NCBI GenBank assembly: GCA_029378245.1
Contig: JARKIF010000047.1
Span: 309,011-373,010 of the forward strand
Length of the DNA stretch: 64,000 bases
Origin: Roridomyces roridus
Taxonomy: Eukaryota; Basidiomycota; Agaricomycetes; Agaricales; Mycenaceae
Direction of reading: 5' to 3'
A program made the translations under genes and the position numbers. Below are positions 1 to 9,349 of this stretch, piece after piece (within the stretch, counting starts at the first letter, position 1; the number at the start of each line of letters is the position of its first letter). The notes below the pieces were generated by a model. The model saw nothing but the letters and a program-made list of their open reading frames with translations, made no database searches and was not told where the DNA came from.

Positions 1-778
1 GGAGGTAGCATGAAGATTTCCTCTTTGAGTTCACCATTGAGATATGCAGTGGAGACATCCATTTGTTCAAGTTCAAGTTTGTACTTGGCAGCAAGAGCAC
101 AGATGATTCAGATTGACTCAAGGTTGGCGGTTGGAGAGAAAACTTCCTTGTAGTCAATTCCTTCTCTTTGTGTATCACCTCTAGCAACAATACGAACTTT
201 GTAGTGTGGTTGCGAGTAGCTGCCAGTTTCATCTGGTTTGACTTTTAGAACAACTTTGGATCTGATTGGTTTGACCCCTTCAGGAATGGGTACAACTTCA
301 TAGACATCATTTGTGTCGAAAGCTGCTAACTCTTCCCTGAGTCCATCCATCCACTGTTCAGCATTTGGGCCATTCATTGCCTCTTGCCAGGTGCTTGGAT
401 CAAGATCAGACTGGGTAGCATATGCTTCAGCGATTACATCTTCCCAACTGGCCAGTAGAATAGCTTCTTCAGTGGTTTGAGAATCTTCGTCTGAGGGAGT
501 TTGGCTTTCTGCATCTGAGAGTGTGTCTTGCCTGGCTTTACGATCAGCTATTTCAGCTTGTCTTTGAGCCTTGCTTTGGCTTTGCTGAGCCGTTGCAGTC
601 TTTTGATAAGCTGCATTTGGATGTTCAGCAGGAGTATGAGTGCGTGTTGAACGGCGCATTGGCTCAGTTCGAGCACCTCCAACCCTGCGTAGTGGTGGTA
701 CATTATGGTCTGACGGATGGGATATTTCTGGTGCTGCAGATGTAGGAATTTGATCCCCCACTGAATCTGGTATGCCTG
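1..778 (-). pseudogene. copia pol fragment: integrase C-terminal tail and reverse transcriptase N-terminus
   Basis: The open stretch 108-761 encodes a low-complexity tail followed by the start of a copia-type reverse transcriptase (RVT_2): motifs WQEAMNGP, VVLKVKPDETG, KVRIVARGDTQ and FSPTANLESI are typical. A TGA stop lies at 108-110, where the family normally has Arg (CGA to TGA, a CpG transition). Beyond it the same frame continues to position 1 with the RT motif LEQMDVSTAYLNGELKEEIF. The upstream join at about 780 lacks the integrase catalytic core and changes frame, so an internal deletion has fused the zinc-binding region to the post-integrase tail. Confidence 0.85.
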
Positions 779-1188
779 TGGCAGAATTTGGGTGATCCTG
801 TTAGTGATGTTATATCACCCAGTTGACCCTTTCTGTACATCCTCTGTAGGTATTGGAAATTGGTGTGTCCAGTAATGCGATGCAAATGGTTGATGTCCAT
901 GGCAAATAGTGCTTTGGGGTCTGAGCTCAGAGGTACTGCCGAGATGTGGTAGAGGCCGCGTTGATATTTAGCCTCAATCATCCGTCTGCGATTGGTGTCA
1001 CGAACTACGCACTGATCACCTTCAAAAATGCACTTGTAGCCTTTTCTGGCAATACGTGGGACTGAGACAAGAGTTAAACCAAAGGTTGGAATATGCAAAG
1101 CTTTCAACGAAACATCAGTGGTTCCGTCCTTGGTTTTGCAAGATAATCTGATGATTCCTGTCATGGATATCGGTGATTTCAACTTCAC
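779..1188 (-). pseudogene. copia GAG-pre-integrase domain remnant
   Basis: The minus-strand frame carries the copia pattern LHIPTFGLTLVSV, then a pre-integrase zinc-binding region with HRITGHTNFQYLQRMYRKG and one Cys (SPKFC). In intact elements the second Cys pair and the DDE integrase core follow. Here the homology stops abruptly at about 780. The upstream edge (about 1185) abuts an insertion that separates it from the protease. Confidence 0.8.
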
Positions 1189-1515
1189 GAGCGTTCGTCG
1201 TGTGGTTTCGTCTATTTGGTTTGCCTCATCGTAGAGATACCTTTTCTAATTGTCTTCTCTCCTTACTACCTATTTCATTGACCCGTAGTTATAGTAACCT
1301 TTGTGTATATAAAGCGCTGGTACTGCCTCGAATACACATCTATCTTTTAACCTTCTTCCTGCCGCGCGCACTTTAAGTCGAACAAGCTTCGTCTTCGCCT
1401 CTGGACCGAGTAAGGCTTCGCGCTACTCGCTTCCACGCACTGCCTCTGAACTAAGTAAAGCTACGCGCTACTTACTTCACGCATCACGCGCACCTCGGGA
1501 ATCTCGTGCCAACAG
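1185..1515. mobile_element. unclassified insertion of about 330 bp inside the copia element
   Basis: This non-coding stretch splits the protease frame from the pre-integrase frame. It carries a TATA-like tatataaag at about 1307 and a direct repeat of about 42 bp: ctctggaccgagtaaggctt and ctctgaactaagtaaagcta each begin one unit, and each unit holds a small hairpin (gagta/tactc, aagta/tactt). The ends show a short inverted CACGAG/CTCGTG pair. No convincing TG..CA LTR ends or target duplication were found, so a solo LTR or another element type cannot be decided. Confidence 0.45.
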
Positions 1516-1872
1516 GTTCATTGAACGATCAAAGCTACACTATCTATAACAATTCCAGTGCCAATGGCGTCACAGAATGAGTTGTCTCCCAAGCGTACGC
1601 GCCGTGGTGGATCCAAGACCTTGTAAGTGCCAGTTTCAAACCAATCGAGGTGAGGTGTCATAGTGGTGGATGCACCAGAGTCCATGATTATCACATATTT
1701 AGCTTTCTCAGAGTCCCACGAGATATAAGCGGACATAGCAGCATAGGATTTGGAAGAAACAGAATATTCTACAGCTAAATCAGCATGATCCTCCTCTTCA
1801 GAGTCAGAGTCCAATGCAGCTGGGTTTGCAGTATTTTTGCGACCTTTGCGACCTTTGGCAGATGGAGCTTGG
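1516..1872 (-). pseudogene. copia retropepsin (protease) and gag C-terminal linker
   Basis: The minus-strand frame runs from the gag linker (APSAKGRKGRKN) into an acidic stretch and then the aspartic protease signature VIIMDSGASTTMTPHLDWF, followed by VRLGDNSFCDAIGTG. DSGA is the catalytic motif of copia retropepsins. The frame ends at the downstream insertion. The upstream end is the target-site duplication of the hAT-type insertion at 1873-2514; deleting that insertion and one duplication rejoins this frame to gag without a shift. Confidence 0.85.
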
Positions 1873-2514
1873 TAGAGTGTAGCACGAATACATATTCGCG
1901 AATATGAATATTCGTCAAACTTTGAAAACTGATATTCGCATTCACACGAATATTGATGGCAAATATTCGTGTATTTGTAAGCAGTATTCGCGAATATCCG
2001 CGAGTGGCAACTATTCAGATTCAGCACCTCTGGATACTCATTTAAAGTGGGTGGTTGCAAGCTATCTGCAGGCAAAGTGCTATATCAGCTTCAGAGAGCA
2101 GTGTGGGTAGTCTCAAATGTCCTTCCCAGCAAGTTCCCAGTGGTGGTAGCTCGCAATGGGAGTCAAATCTTGGCAGATTGACAGAAGGGCATGCCAAAAT
2201 AGACGGATCACTGGGTATGTGTCATTGTACATGAAATATTCTATTGACTGATGTGTGTGCAGGGAACAAGCCGATTTGGCCGAGTGATGCCGAGTGATGC
2301 CAACGGATCAATTTTCCAAATTGAGCTCTGATATCACGTTGATCAAGTCAGGATTAGCCGACGGCGAATATTCGCAAATATTGACTTTTCCAAAACCTGA
2401 TATTCGCATTCGCGCGAATAGCACAGCCACAGCCATTCACGAGTACGAATATTCGGTATTTGCGAATACACACCCACGAATATTCGTGACATTCGCCATT
2501 CGTGCTAAACCCTA
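1873..2514. mobile_element. non-autonomous hAT-type element (642 bp) in copia gag, 8-bp TSD
   Basis: The ends are TAGAGTGTAGCACGAATA and, on the other strand, TAGGGTTTAGCACGAATG (15 of 18 matching). They are flanked by a perfect 8-bp duplication gagcttgg at 1865-1872 and 2515-2522. 8-bp duplications and TA(G/A)-starting inverted repeats are the hallmark of hAT transposons. Both subterminal regions (1880-2010 and 2360-2510) are packed with gaatattcg and gcgaatat motifs. The centre has no open frame resembling a transposase. Confidence 0.9.
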
Positions 2515-3356
2515 GAGCTTGGTTCTGCTTGGAATTCTGTACCATCTGTATCATACTCCGGCATTCCTCCGTGGTATGTGTAGCGTTCTGTTTATGGAGA
2601 AGACAGAATTTTTTTACGCTCACGGCCCACTTTGTCCTTGCCAGACTAGGAGGCAGCTGAAGCCAGAGCAGCTTCATCCCCAGATTCACCAGGTGTGGGA
2701 TTAGCTCCAATGGCTATAAGCCGGGAGCGAACTTTGTCCCAAGTGATTCCTGTACCCAGAGAGGACACAATGTTTCCTCTGATGCCAGCCCAATAGATAT
2801 TATCAGGGAACGTGTTGAGCAACACAAGTGGCTGCAGATCCTGGGATAGGGGATATTTGAGTCTGAGGAGCCGGTCAAGGTGGCCTTTGACAATCCGGAT
2901 ATGATCCTCGATCTGTTTCTTCTCTGGAGTCTTGTCCTGTTCAGCTACAAATTTTGTGCCAAACAGCTGGGCAAGAACGGACATGGCCATTTCGGCGGGA
3001 TTGTCCTCCTCAAAACGTGTGCGGAGTTTGACCCAGAGGAGACCAGCAGAGGATTCCTCCATATATTCGAGCTGCAGTTCTGGAGCTAGGTATTTGTTGA
3101 TAATGCCAACTGCCCGGCTGTTGCGTTCCTCTGGAGCATCACACAAAGGACCTGTATGGGGAGGAACTACAGACCCAGGAGTCCCAGGAATAGGAGTGGA
3201 GGCTGCAAGAGAAACCAAGGCATCTGCGCCAGAGGGAGCAGTGATGACTTTCTCCAGAATAGTGAAAACACCTTCCCGGCGCAGTTCATTTTGAACAGCC
3301 AATCGGAAGGGCATCCAGTCAGAAGCCGAAGACAGTTGAAGAGTTTCAGAAGACAT
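2515..3356 (-). pseudogene. copia gag (capsid and zinc-knuckle region)
   Basis: The frame begins with MSSETLQLSSASDWMPF at 3356 and has the usual copia gag order: an LLWVKLRTRFEEDNPAEM-type capsid region, then after 2710 (in another frame) a knuckle-like FCLLHKQNATHTTEECRSM with CxxH/HxxxC spacing seen in fungal copia gag. The change of frame near 2646-2710 indicates a further indel. The 3' end is cut by the hAT-type insertion. Confidence 0.85.
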
Positions 3357-3459
3357 GATAGTGATCTGTATCTGTCAATGGCCGTGGGTTGATTGATTGT
3401 TGCACGAGGCGATACTCATAGGAGTGAGTCTTCTTGCAGGGAGTCTGTTTAGAGCAGTA

Positions 3460-3479
3460 GTGCTCCGGGGCCCATAACC
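3460..3479 (-). other. primer-binding site matching initiator tRNA-Met anticodon region
   Basis: Directly internal to the LTR the minus strand reads GGTTATGGGCCCCGGAGCAC. Its complement contains GGGGCCCATAACC, the anticodon-arm region of eukaryotic initiator tRNA-Met. Copia-type elements prime from an internal half of tRNA-iMet, so position and sequence agree with the family. Confidence 0.75.
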
Positions 3480-3778
3480 TGTCAAGATCTGTAATAGCGC
3501 GAATAGCGCGTACCTCAGTTCACCCGCAATGTGGGATAAAAGACTGATATATTAATCACCTGTAATAGCGCGAATAGCGCGTACTACGATACAAGTAAGT
3601 AAATAAAATATATAAAGTGAAAGGCTGTGCTCACCCTCAGTTCACCCGCCATGTGGGATAAAAGACTGAGGGTGAGATGCGAGCATGAGCAGTATATATA
3701 TGTAGAGTGTGGTATGAATCTAAGAAGAGATGGGAACTGTCAACGGAGGCCCGGGCGGAAGATCATCATTTCTTGACA
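3480..3778 (-). repeat. 5' LTR of the copia element (299 bp)
   Basis: The ends are the perfect inverted repeat TGTCAAGA/TCTTGACA. Within the LTR the string ctgtaatagcgcgaatagcg occurs twice (about 3489 and 3562) and cagttcacccgc(a/c)atgtgg occurs twice (about 3515 and 3637), so part of the U3/R region has been duplicated. A TATA-like tatatata lies at about 3693-3702. Confidence 0.88.
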
Positions 3779-3783
3779 GAACC

Positions 3784-4935
3784 CAGGTCGCAACAAGCCC
3801 TGGAGACAATTATGGTATCTAGGGATGAATAGAATTATATTCACGCTGGCATTGCAGGGGGAATGTAAGTACTAGGTCCGGTTTGATAATGGTTGGGGCA
3901 ACCTGATTCCCCATCAAGTTGGGGCTTTTGAGCTGGCATAGCAGAGCACCGACAACAAGAGTGAAACTGGCGAAATTTTGAGACTCTGGGTGCAATTTGA
4001 ACGATGACTCCTGAATAGTAGTATTCAAACCAACTCCGAGTCAAACAACTTGAAAACAACAGATGGGTTACTTACTGAGTGTCACATCATTCAAAACATG
4101 GTAGCGGTGGCCTCAAGCTGGAGTATTACACTGAGCTTCCATCTGCACGCAGCAGCAGCAGTAATTTGACTTTCTTGAATCTCGAGTGCCTCCCAAGTGC
4201 CTCCTGCTGAGGGGCAAACACACAGTACTCACCTACCTACAGATGGTAGGATACCGCCCGCCCAGGCAAGGAGGGGATTAACCCACAGGGAACTCCCACT
4301 CAGGCCACAAAGGGTCACTATTTGTCGACACTTGTGAGCCATTCATTGAAAAATTTGTACAAGAATATCAGCACTTAGACAACAGAAAAATCTTGTATAA
4401 CCAGACGTTCTTCGGTATATGGTGGTAATTACTGACAATTAGCGACTTCAGGTTTTCCTGATGGCCAGAAGTACATGCCCATCATAGCATGGGTTCTGGG
4501 TCCAGAACCCGATGCGCGCAGTGTTAGAACCCGACGGAGGAGGGAAACACATGTCAACGAACGTCGAAGATCCCTCGGCAGGGGAAATGCCAAGGAGGTG
4601 ATCATACAAGAGGTGGTTACACACAGTGTCAGGGCCACAGGGATGGTTCCACCAGGACTCTATCGAGTCAGGAGGATATTAAGGGACAGGGTCTACCGTC
4701 TGATCACACAGGAGCGGACTCCTGACGAGGTTACTATATATTCTTGGGTACAATCTCCTGTACAGTAGATTCTACCTTGTCTATTCTCATCCTGACATCT
4801 CAGTATCCGACTTGGTCTTCACTAGTACATTTGACATGACTCCCGTTGGCACCTTGCACCTGCACTACCAGTTCCCCTGTGCTCGACGACACTGCAGTCC
4901 GAGGCCTTGTGTCTGGACCAAGGCCTGGTGCTCAA
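3784..4935. other. intergenic, no gene seen
   Basis: Open frames here are short, lack recognisable motifs and overlap each other on both strands. A near-palindrome of 20 bp (gggttctgggtccagaaccc) lies at 4491-4510. Nothing else could be supported. Confidence 0.6.
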
Positions 4936-5672
4936 TAGACGGGTTGTGCAATCCCGCACGCGGCTTTTGTGGCATTGTGCAAAGCCGCATGCGGCTTTCT
5001 TGTTGGTAGGGATCGGCACGGGTAAACCCGCGGGTATGTGGGGGTCTACCCGTACCCGTACTCGCGGTGGCTGTGTACCCGTACCTGCGGGTACGGGTTG
5101 GTGGCCGAGATGGCGGTAGTTTGGGGCCTATAGGATTTTTTCCGGCTGAATTGATGTGATTCAATGTTCGATATGGTGAATTGAACATGCTCACACTTTG
5201 AAACACCATTTCTCAATGTCAACACGGCATTTTGCCCGGCTTGGCGGCTTACCCGCGGGTCACGGGTATTCAACTCGGCTACCCATACCCGTGCCGATGC
5301 CTACTTGTTGGTGTGGATTTGGCGGTTGCAGGTCTGCTGACGGCACCAGAGACGCCGAGAGGATGCCGATCACGGCAATCTCGGCCAACAATGAGTGTGG
5401 AGACTTGGTGGAGCCCGTGGGCAGCAATATGTTGACTCACGTTCTGAGGTCATGGTGGAGCCCTTGCCCATTTCCGTCAAATGCGGTTCGCAGGTGGCTC
5501 GCATGACTGATCCGGCACCCGGGAGGAGCGGCCATCAATTCCATAATGATATCAAATTGATCCGCAGTGCATCACCAATCGATCACAGGTCATTTAGTTC
5601 GTGCGGCTTTGCACAATGCCAAAAAGCCGCAGAGCCGCATGCGGCTCATGCGGCTTTTGCACAACCCATCTA
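4936..5672. mobile_element. TIR element with GC-rich subterminal repeats, host of a nested MITE
   Basis: The ends TAGACGGGTTGTGCAA (4936) and, on the other strand, TAGATGGGTTGTGCAA (5672) form an inverted repeat, and the similarity continues inward through tggcattgtgcaaagccgca. The motif gccgcatgcggc recurs near both ends (4985-4997 and 5629-5656). No clear 8-bp duplication is visible, so the superfamily is uncertain, although the TAG start resembles hAT. It has no coding capacity. The element at 5007-5303 is inserted into it. Confidence 0.65.
5007..5303 (-). mobile_element. hAT-type MITE, copy 1 (297 bp) with perfect 8-bp TSD
   Basis: The ends TAGGGATCGGCACGGGTA and TAGGCATCGGCACGGGTA (the latter on the minus strand) match at 17 of 18 positions. 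The flanks are cttgttgg at 4999-5006 and cttgttgg at 5304-5311, a perfect 8-bp target duplication. Subterminal regions are arrays of acgggta/tacccgt. A second copy in the opposite orientation lies at 12960-13321. It sits inside the older TIR element 4936-5672. Confidence 0.92.
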
Positions 5673-6375
5673 ATCTCTCGTACTGCAGACCTCACTCTCG
5701 TCTCGTCCGGTGCTTGATGACATCACCCACGCCTGTCATATTGGAGTCACTGTCACCTAAGACCTTCTTGTCGTACCCGGCCGTGTCACTGAGCTTGATC
5801 CAAACCTAATCCGATCACCGGTATGTCGGCCTAGGCGCTGTCATTGACAATGTCCTGTACCCGTCTGTTTTGCCATTCTGTCCCGTTGGACCCAGGCAGA
5901 TATCAAAAAGACGGCCGTTGATTTGACCGCCGTAAGTGACTGTCTCGTGCCGTAAATTTGACGGCCGTACACGGGCGGTGTGCATCCCTAGCCCGGGTAT
6001 ATAAGGTCATGGGGTCAAACATACACGTGGCAAAGTGTTGTTACTGATTGGCTGCTAACTACAGCAACAACACATGCATATTGCATGCATATGGTGGTGT
6101 AGGCACGTTGGATTTAAATATACAAATGGTGATGGTTCAATGTGCGCTGTTTCTCAGGAACCCAAAACTACAGCATGCCGCTCTCACGGCTGTCAAGTGG
6201 TGGAAAAGTCCCATCCGCATGAGGTGGGACATCCTGAAGGCATGAGAATTCTATTCATAGATGACCAATGGGATGCTTTTGATAACATGGTCTGTATTTC
6301 ATTGGTCCAGCACCACTCCAGGTGTCCACATTGCAGCCGCCTCGGTGCCAGAGTCTTGTCTCTCTCCCCTTCATC
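5673..6375. other. upstream region of the kinase gene, no gene seen
   Basis: A TATA-like tatataagg lies at 5999-6007, about 370 bp before the assigned start codon. Just upstream, the string ggtgtgcatcccta ending at 5991 looks like the terminus of another TAGGG-type inverted-repeat element, and gacggcc(g) motifs occur around it, but the other end was not found. Confidence 0.45.
5999..6007 (+). promoter_or_regulatory. possible TATA box of the kinase gene
   Basis: The string tatataagg is a good TATA match. The distance to the start codon at 6376 would need a leader of about 340 nt, so a closer start site or a leader intron is possible. Confidence 0.3.
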
Positions 6376-9349
6376 ATGGCCACCGTTGATGCATTGCATC
6401 TCCTCACTGGAGCAGTCCATACCCTCGCTGGAGTGGCACCAGTGCCTGGGCTAGCTGCAGCCTTCACAGTGTTCCATTTCATATGCTCCTGTGTCCGGAC
6501 AATCCGAGTTAGGCAGAAGCAACTGGCAGTCTTGTCCAATGTGATTGCACAGCTTCTGTCAACATTGCAGCAAGAATTTGAGGCCAATAGGCTTGTCCCA
6601 ATATCTTGTGTGCAGCCCCTGCACAATCTTCATCAGTGAGAGTTCCATGCCATTTATTATTGGAGGAGGAGGGACTTTAGCAAATGCTTACCCACTTGTA
6701 GGCTCCTGAATGACATCCACAAATTTGTGCAGGCAGAGAAAGATCGTAGCTTCTTCAAGGCCATTTTACTGCACACTGCAGCCTCCCAAGTCTCTGTGAT
6801 TGACATGTTCTACCACCGTATTGCCACAGCAACCAGTTCATTCCAGGTACGTGAGCCCCAAGGCATCAAATTTTAAATCTTGTGACTTATTTACCCTTTT
6901 CTGCCAGATTTCTTCTGCACTGAACATCCAGCACATGCTCCATGATAATGAGCAAGCTCGATTGGCTGATGTTTCTGCTCTTGCAGAGCGCTTTGAAATA
7001 CTTGAGAAAAATCATGATGAGCTACGGCGAGAACTTGGTCTGTGTTCTTCCCCACTAGTTAATGCAATCAGCTTATGCTCCCAGATGTCAACAACAAGAA
7101 TATTGTTGCTATTATGGTGTCAATTGAGCGCCGGATGGACAGGAGCCAGAACCATATGAATGCCTCAGAGCAGAAGTTCTATTCGCACACACTGCAATAT
7201 CTTGCCTCAACCAGTGGCCAGCATATAGAGCTGGAAGACTGGATGATTTCACCATTTGATGTGGATATCAATATAAAGATCGGTGCAGGTGGATTGTGGG
7301 TTTTTTCATGTTCTCTTTTTGCCTCACTGCTTATCTAAATGTCACAGTGGGACTGTTTTTAAAGGCACTTGGAATCACACAGATGTCGCCATCAAGATGA
7401 TTCATAATGACTCTGGGATAACAGCAGATATTTCAGTAAGTTCAATAGTATGCTTTGTAGGTGTCCTTCAGCTGAAGCTTCCAGATGCTTCGTCACGAGA
7501 TAGATGTCAGTTCATGTACCCGTTTTCTTGATTTCTGATGGAGGATAAACTAGATATGGATGACACTGCGGCATCCTAATATTCTCCAATTCCTTGGGGC
7601 AAACACTATGGATGACAAACCATTTGTGGTCATGCCATTGCTTCCTCATAATGCTCGGGAATTTCTTCGAGGTCATCCAGATAAAGATCCACTCTTCATA
7701 GTAAGAAGCCGAGCTCACCAATGCATTAAATATCTAATGGTCCACATCGAAGCTCCGTGATATAGCCCTTGGGCTTGAATACCTCCATGGGCGGAAGATC
7801 TGCCATGGTGATCTCAAAGGGGTTAGAATATTTTTGCAGAGACTTGTCCAGCACTGAATAAAACTCTGGCAGATTAATGTGCTTGTTGAAGAATCTGGCC
7901 GTGCACTACTCTGCGACTTTGGCCTCACCCGCCTCAAAGCAGATATCAACAGCCGCACACGGAGTAATAATAGTCCTGCCGTTTCTGGGAGCCGCAATTG
8001 GATGGCTCCAGAGTTATTGACAGGCTCCCTTCCTAAGCCATCAACGGATATTTATGCATTGGGCATGACAATCTACGAGGTTTGTGCATTTTCTCTCAGT
8101 CAAACGGATGTTCACGGACTTCCACAGCTGTACACTGACCAAGTCCCCCTTCATTTAGTTGCCTATGGGGATTTTGTTGAGCTGGTATTCAAACAGGATG
8201 TGCGCCCAGAGCAGCCCGAGGAGGATGAGTTCCCGAACTTCACTGGGAGTATTTGGGGACTTGCAGAACATTGCTGGCAAAAGAATCCCAAGGATCGGCC
8301 GACTGCACAGCAGATACATGATATGATCAAGGTCCTCTTACCACAGAGATCCACTGTGAAGCAGCCCCAGAACTTGGAGACCCTCCCGCTGTATTCTCCT
8401 GTGGTGCCCAAAACAGCAATTACAGTGCCCAAAGAGCTTGAGACCATGAATCCAAAGCTACATCATGAATTAACACAGCTGTTGTATGTGATTCCTTGTA
8501 GTTCCTGGTTTCTCATTATTCATAATACATACAGGGACACTGATATCACCACCACAGGGGGCATTTTCTTTACAACCACAGAACAAAAGTCTGGTGTGGC
8601 TGTTAGCACTGATCTTATACCGAATGGCTCCACGATTACCGTGACAGAGCACCACAAGAGGGAATATGTGAATGCAATGGTCTCACATTGCATGGCACAA
8701 TTTGCAAGAAACAGAGCAGCCTTGAAAGAGGTGGAAGCCATTGATTCACAACTCTATCATGAATTGTCCTGGATGCTGCAAGTTTTTTCAGTTGATTTTT
8801 GTGTATTGAACCACTCACAGTTCTTCAGTGACAATGACATAACCGATGTGCTCACTGACTTGACATTCACTGCAATACGGAAAAAGCAGGGAAAAGTCAT
8901 TTCCCAGGAACTTATGCCCAACGGTCGCAACATTGCTGTGACAGAGTCCAACAAGCTGGACTATGTAAATGAAATAGTCTCCCACTGCCTTATGGAACAC
9001 TCACAAAGAGTTGAAACTGTCAACAATGCAAAGTTCATTGATTCCAAGCTCCGGCCTTCATTGAAATGGATGCTGTCAGTGCACATTCTCCAGGTGTTGC
9101 AACCTTGACCACTTTTTCTTTCTTTCTCTGCTTTGCAGTGAGAATAATGTTACAGGCAGGGACGGGGGATTCACAATCACGGACACACATACTGGGAAAT
9201 TGGTTGAGCTTGTTCCCAATGGTCACAGTATTCCTGTGACAGAGAAGAACAAGTTTGAATTTATTGATGCTGTGGTGGAATACTTTCAAGACTTACAGAC
9301 CAGGCATTCCCAACAGGGAAAGAAGGCGCGGAAATGGTATCACTTTTGA
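6376..9349 (+). CDS. MLKL-like helical domain / TKL-type protein kinase / triple HECT-like repeat protein
   Basis: The exons are 6376-6635, 6702-6846, 6908-7037, 7085-7295, 7348-7435, 7485-7505, 7554-7700, 7753-7821, 7873-8079, 8128-8483, 8535-8777, 8829-9074 and 9139-9349. They total 2334 nt, or 777 residues. Residues 1 to about 235 are helical and resemble the MLKL/NLR-type N-terminal bundle of basidiomycetes (VPGLAAAFTVFHFI, LLNDIHKFVQAEKDRSFFKA). The kinase spans about 240-496 with IGAGGFGTV, VAIK Lys265, alpha-C Glu283, HGDLKGIN (Asp354, Asn359), DFG Asp372 and WMAPE, so every catalytic residue is present. Residues 529-758 hold three HECT N-lobe-like units (LxPNGxxIxVTexNKxxYV). No HECT C-lobe Cys follows. 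A role in signalling or regulated cell death is inference from the parts. The 8080-8127 intron is in frame and could be retained. Confidence 0.85.
7485..7505 (+). other. 21-nt micro-exon carrying the kinase alpha-C glutamate
   Basis: This exon encodes MLRHEID between introns 7436-7484 (gtaagt..ccag) and 7506-7553 (gtcagt..ctag). Its Glu is the conserved alpha-C residue that pairs with Lys265. Without this exon the kinase would lack the salt bridge, and flanking exons (ADIS / IWMTLRHPNIL) join to it in frame. Confidence 0.75.
8437..9291 (+). repeat. three tandem intragenic HECT-like repeats with a shared intron position
   Basis: Units start at about 8437, 8728 and 9034. Each begins with a helix (LHHELTQLL, LYHELSWML, LRPSLKWML), is cut by an intron after this helix in phase 2 (8484-8534, 8778-8828, 9075-9138), and ends with PNGxxIxVTexxKxxYV-type sequence. 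The first two introns are both 51 bp. The middle one has the GC donor gcaagt, the others GT. Intron position and phase are identical, which points to duplication of an exon-intron unit. Confidence 0.85.

Larger units (their letters stand above)
1..3778 (-). mobile_element. Ty1/copia LTR retrotransposon, decayed, left end outside the window
   Basis: Read on the minus strand the order is LTR (3778-3480), primer site, gag, retropepsin, GAG-pre-integrase, then reverse transcriptase running off the left edge. This is the Ty1/copia gene order, although the integrase core is missing. The right flank of the LTR begins gaacc, a candidate 5-bp target duplication whose partner lies outside the window. 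The element is interrupted by a 642-bp hAT-type insertion (1873-2514) and by an unclassified insertion of about 330 bp (about 1185-1515). RT has an in-frame stop, so this copy is non-autonomous. Confidence 0.93.

Noticed and set aside
3820..3840. tagggatga string as a hAT-like left end
   Set aside because: The similarity to other TAGGGAT ends stops after eight bases and no partner end with an 8-bp duplication exists.
4491..4510. 20-bp near-palindrome
   Set aside because: Isolated, without neighbouring operator-like repeats or a gene; no evidence of function.
4475..4768. 97-codon plus-strand frame in the intergenic region after the copia LTR
   Set aside because: Arg-rich, low-information composition, no motif, and it overlaps antisense frames of similar length.
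5832..5991. Possible further TAGGG-type inverted-repeat element ending at 5991
   Set aside because: Only the right end (ggtgtgcatcccta) was found; the candidate left end at 5832 does not match and no target duplication is visible.
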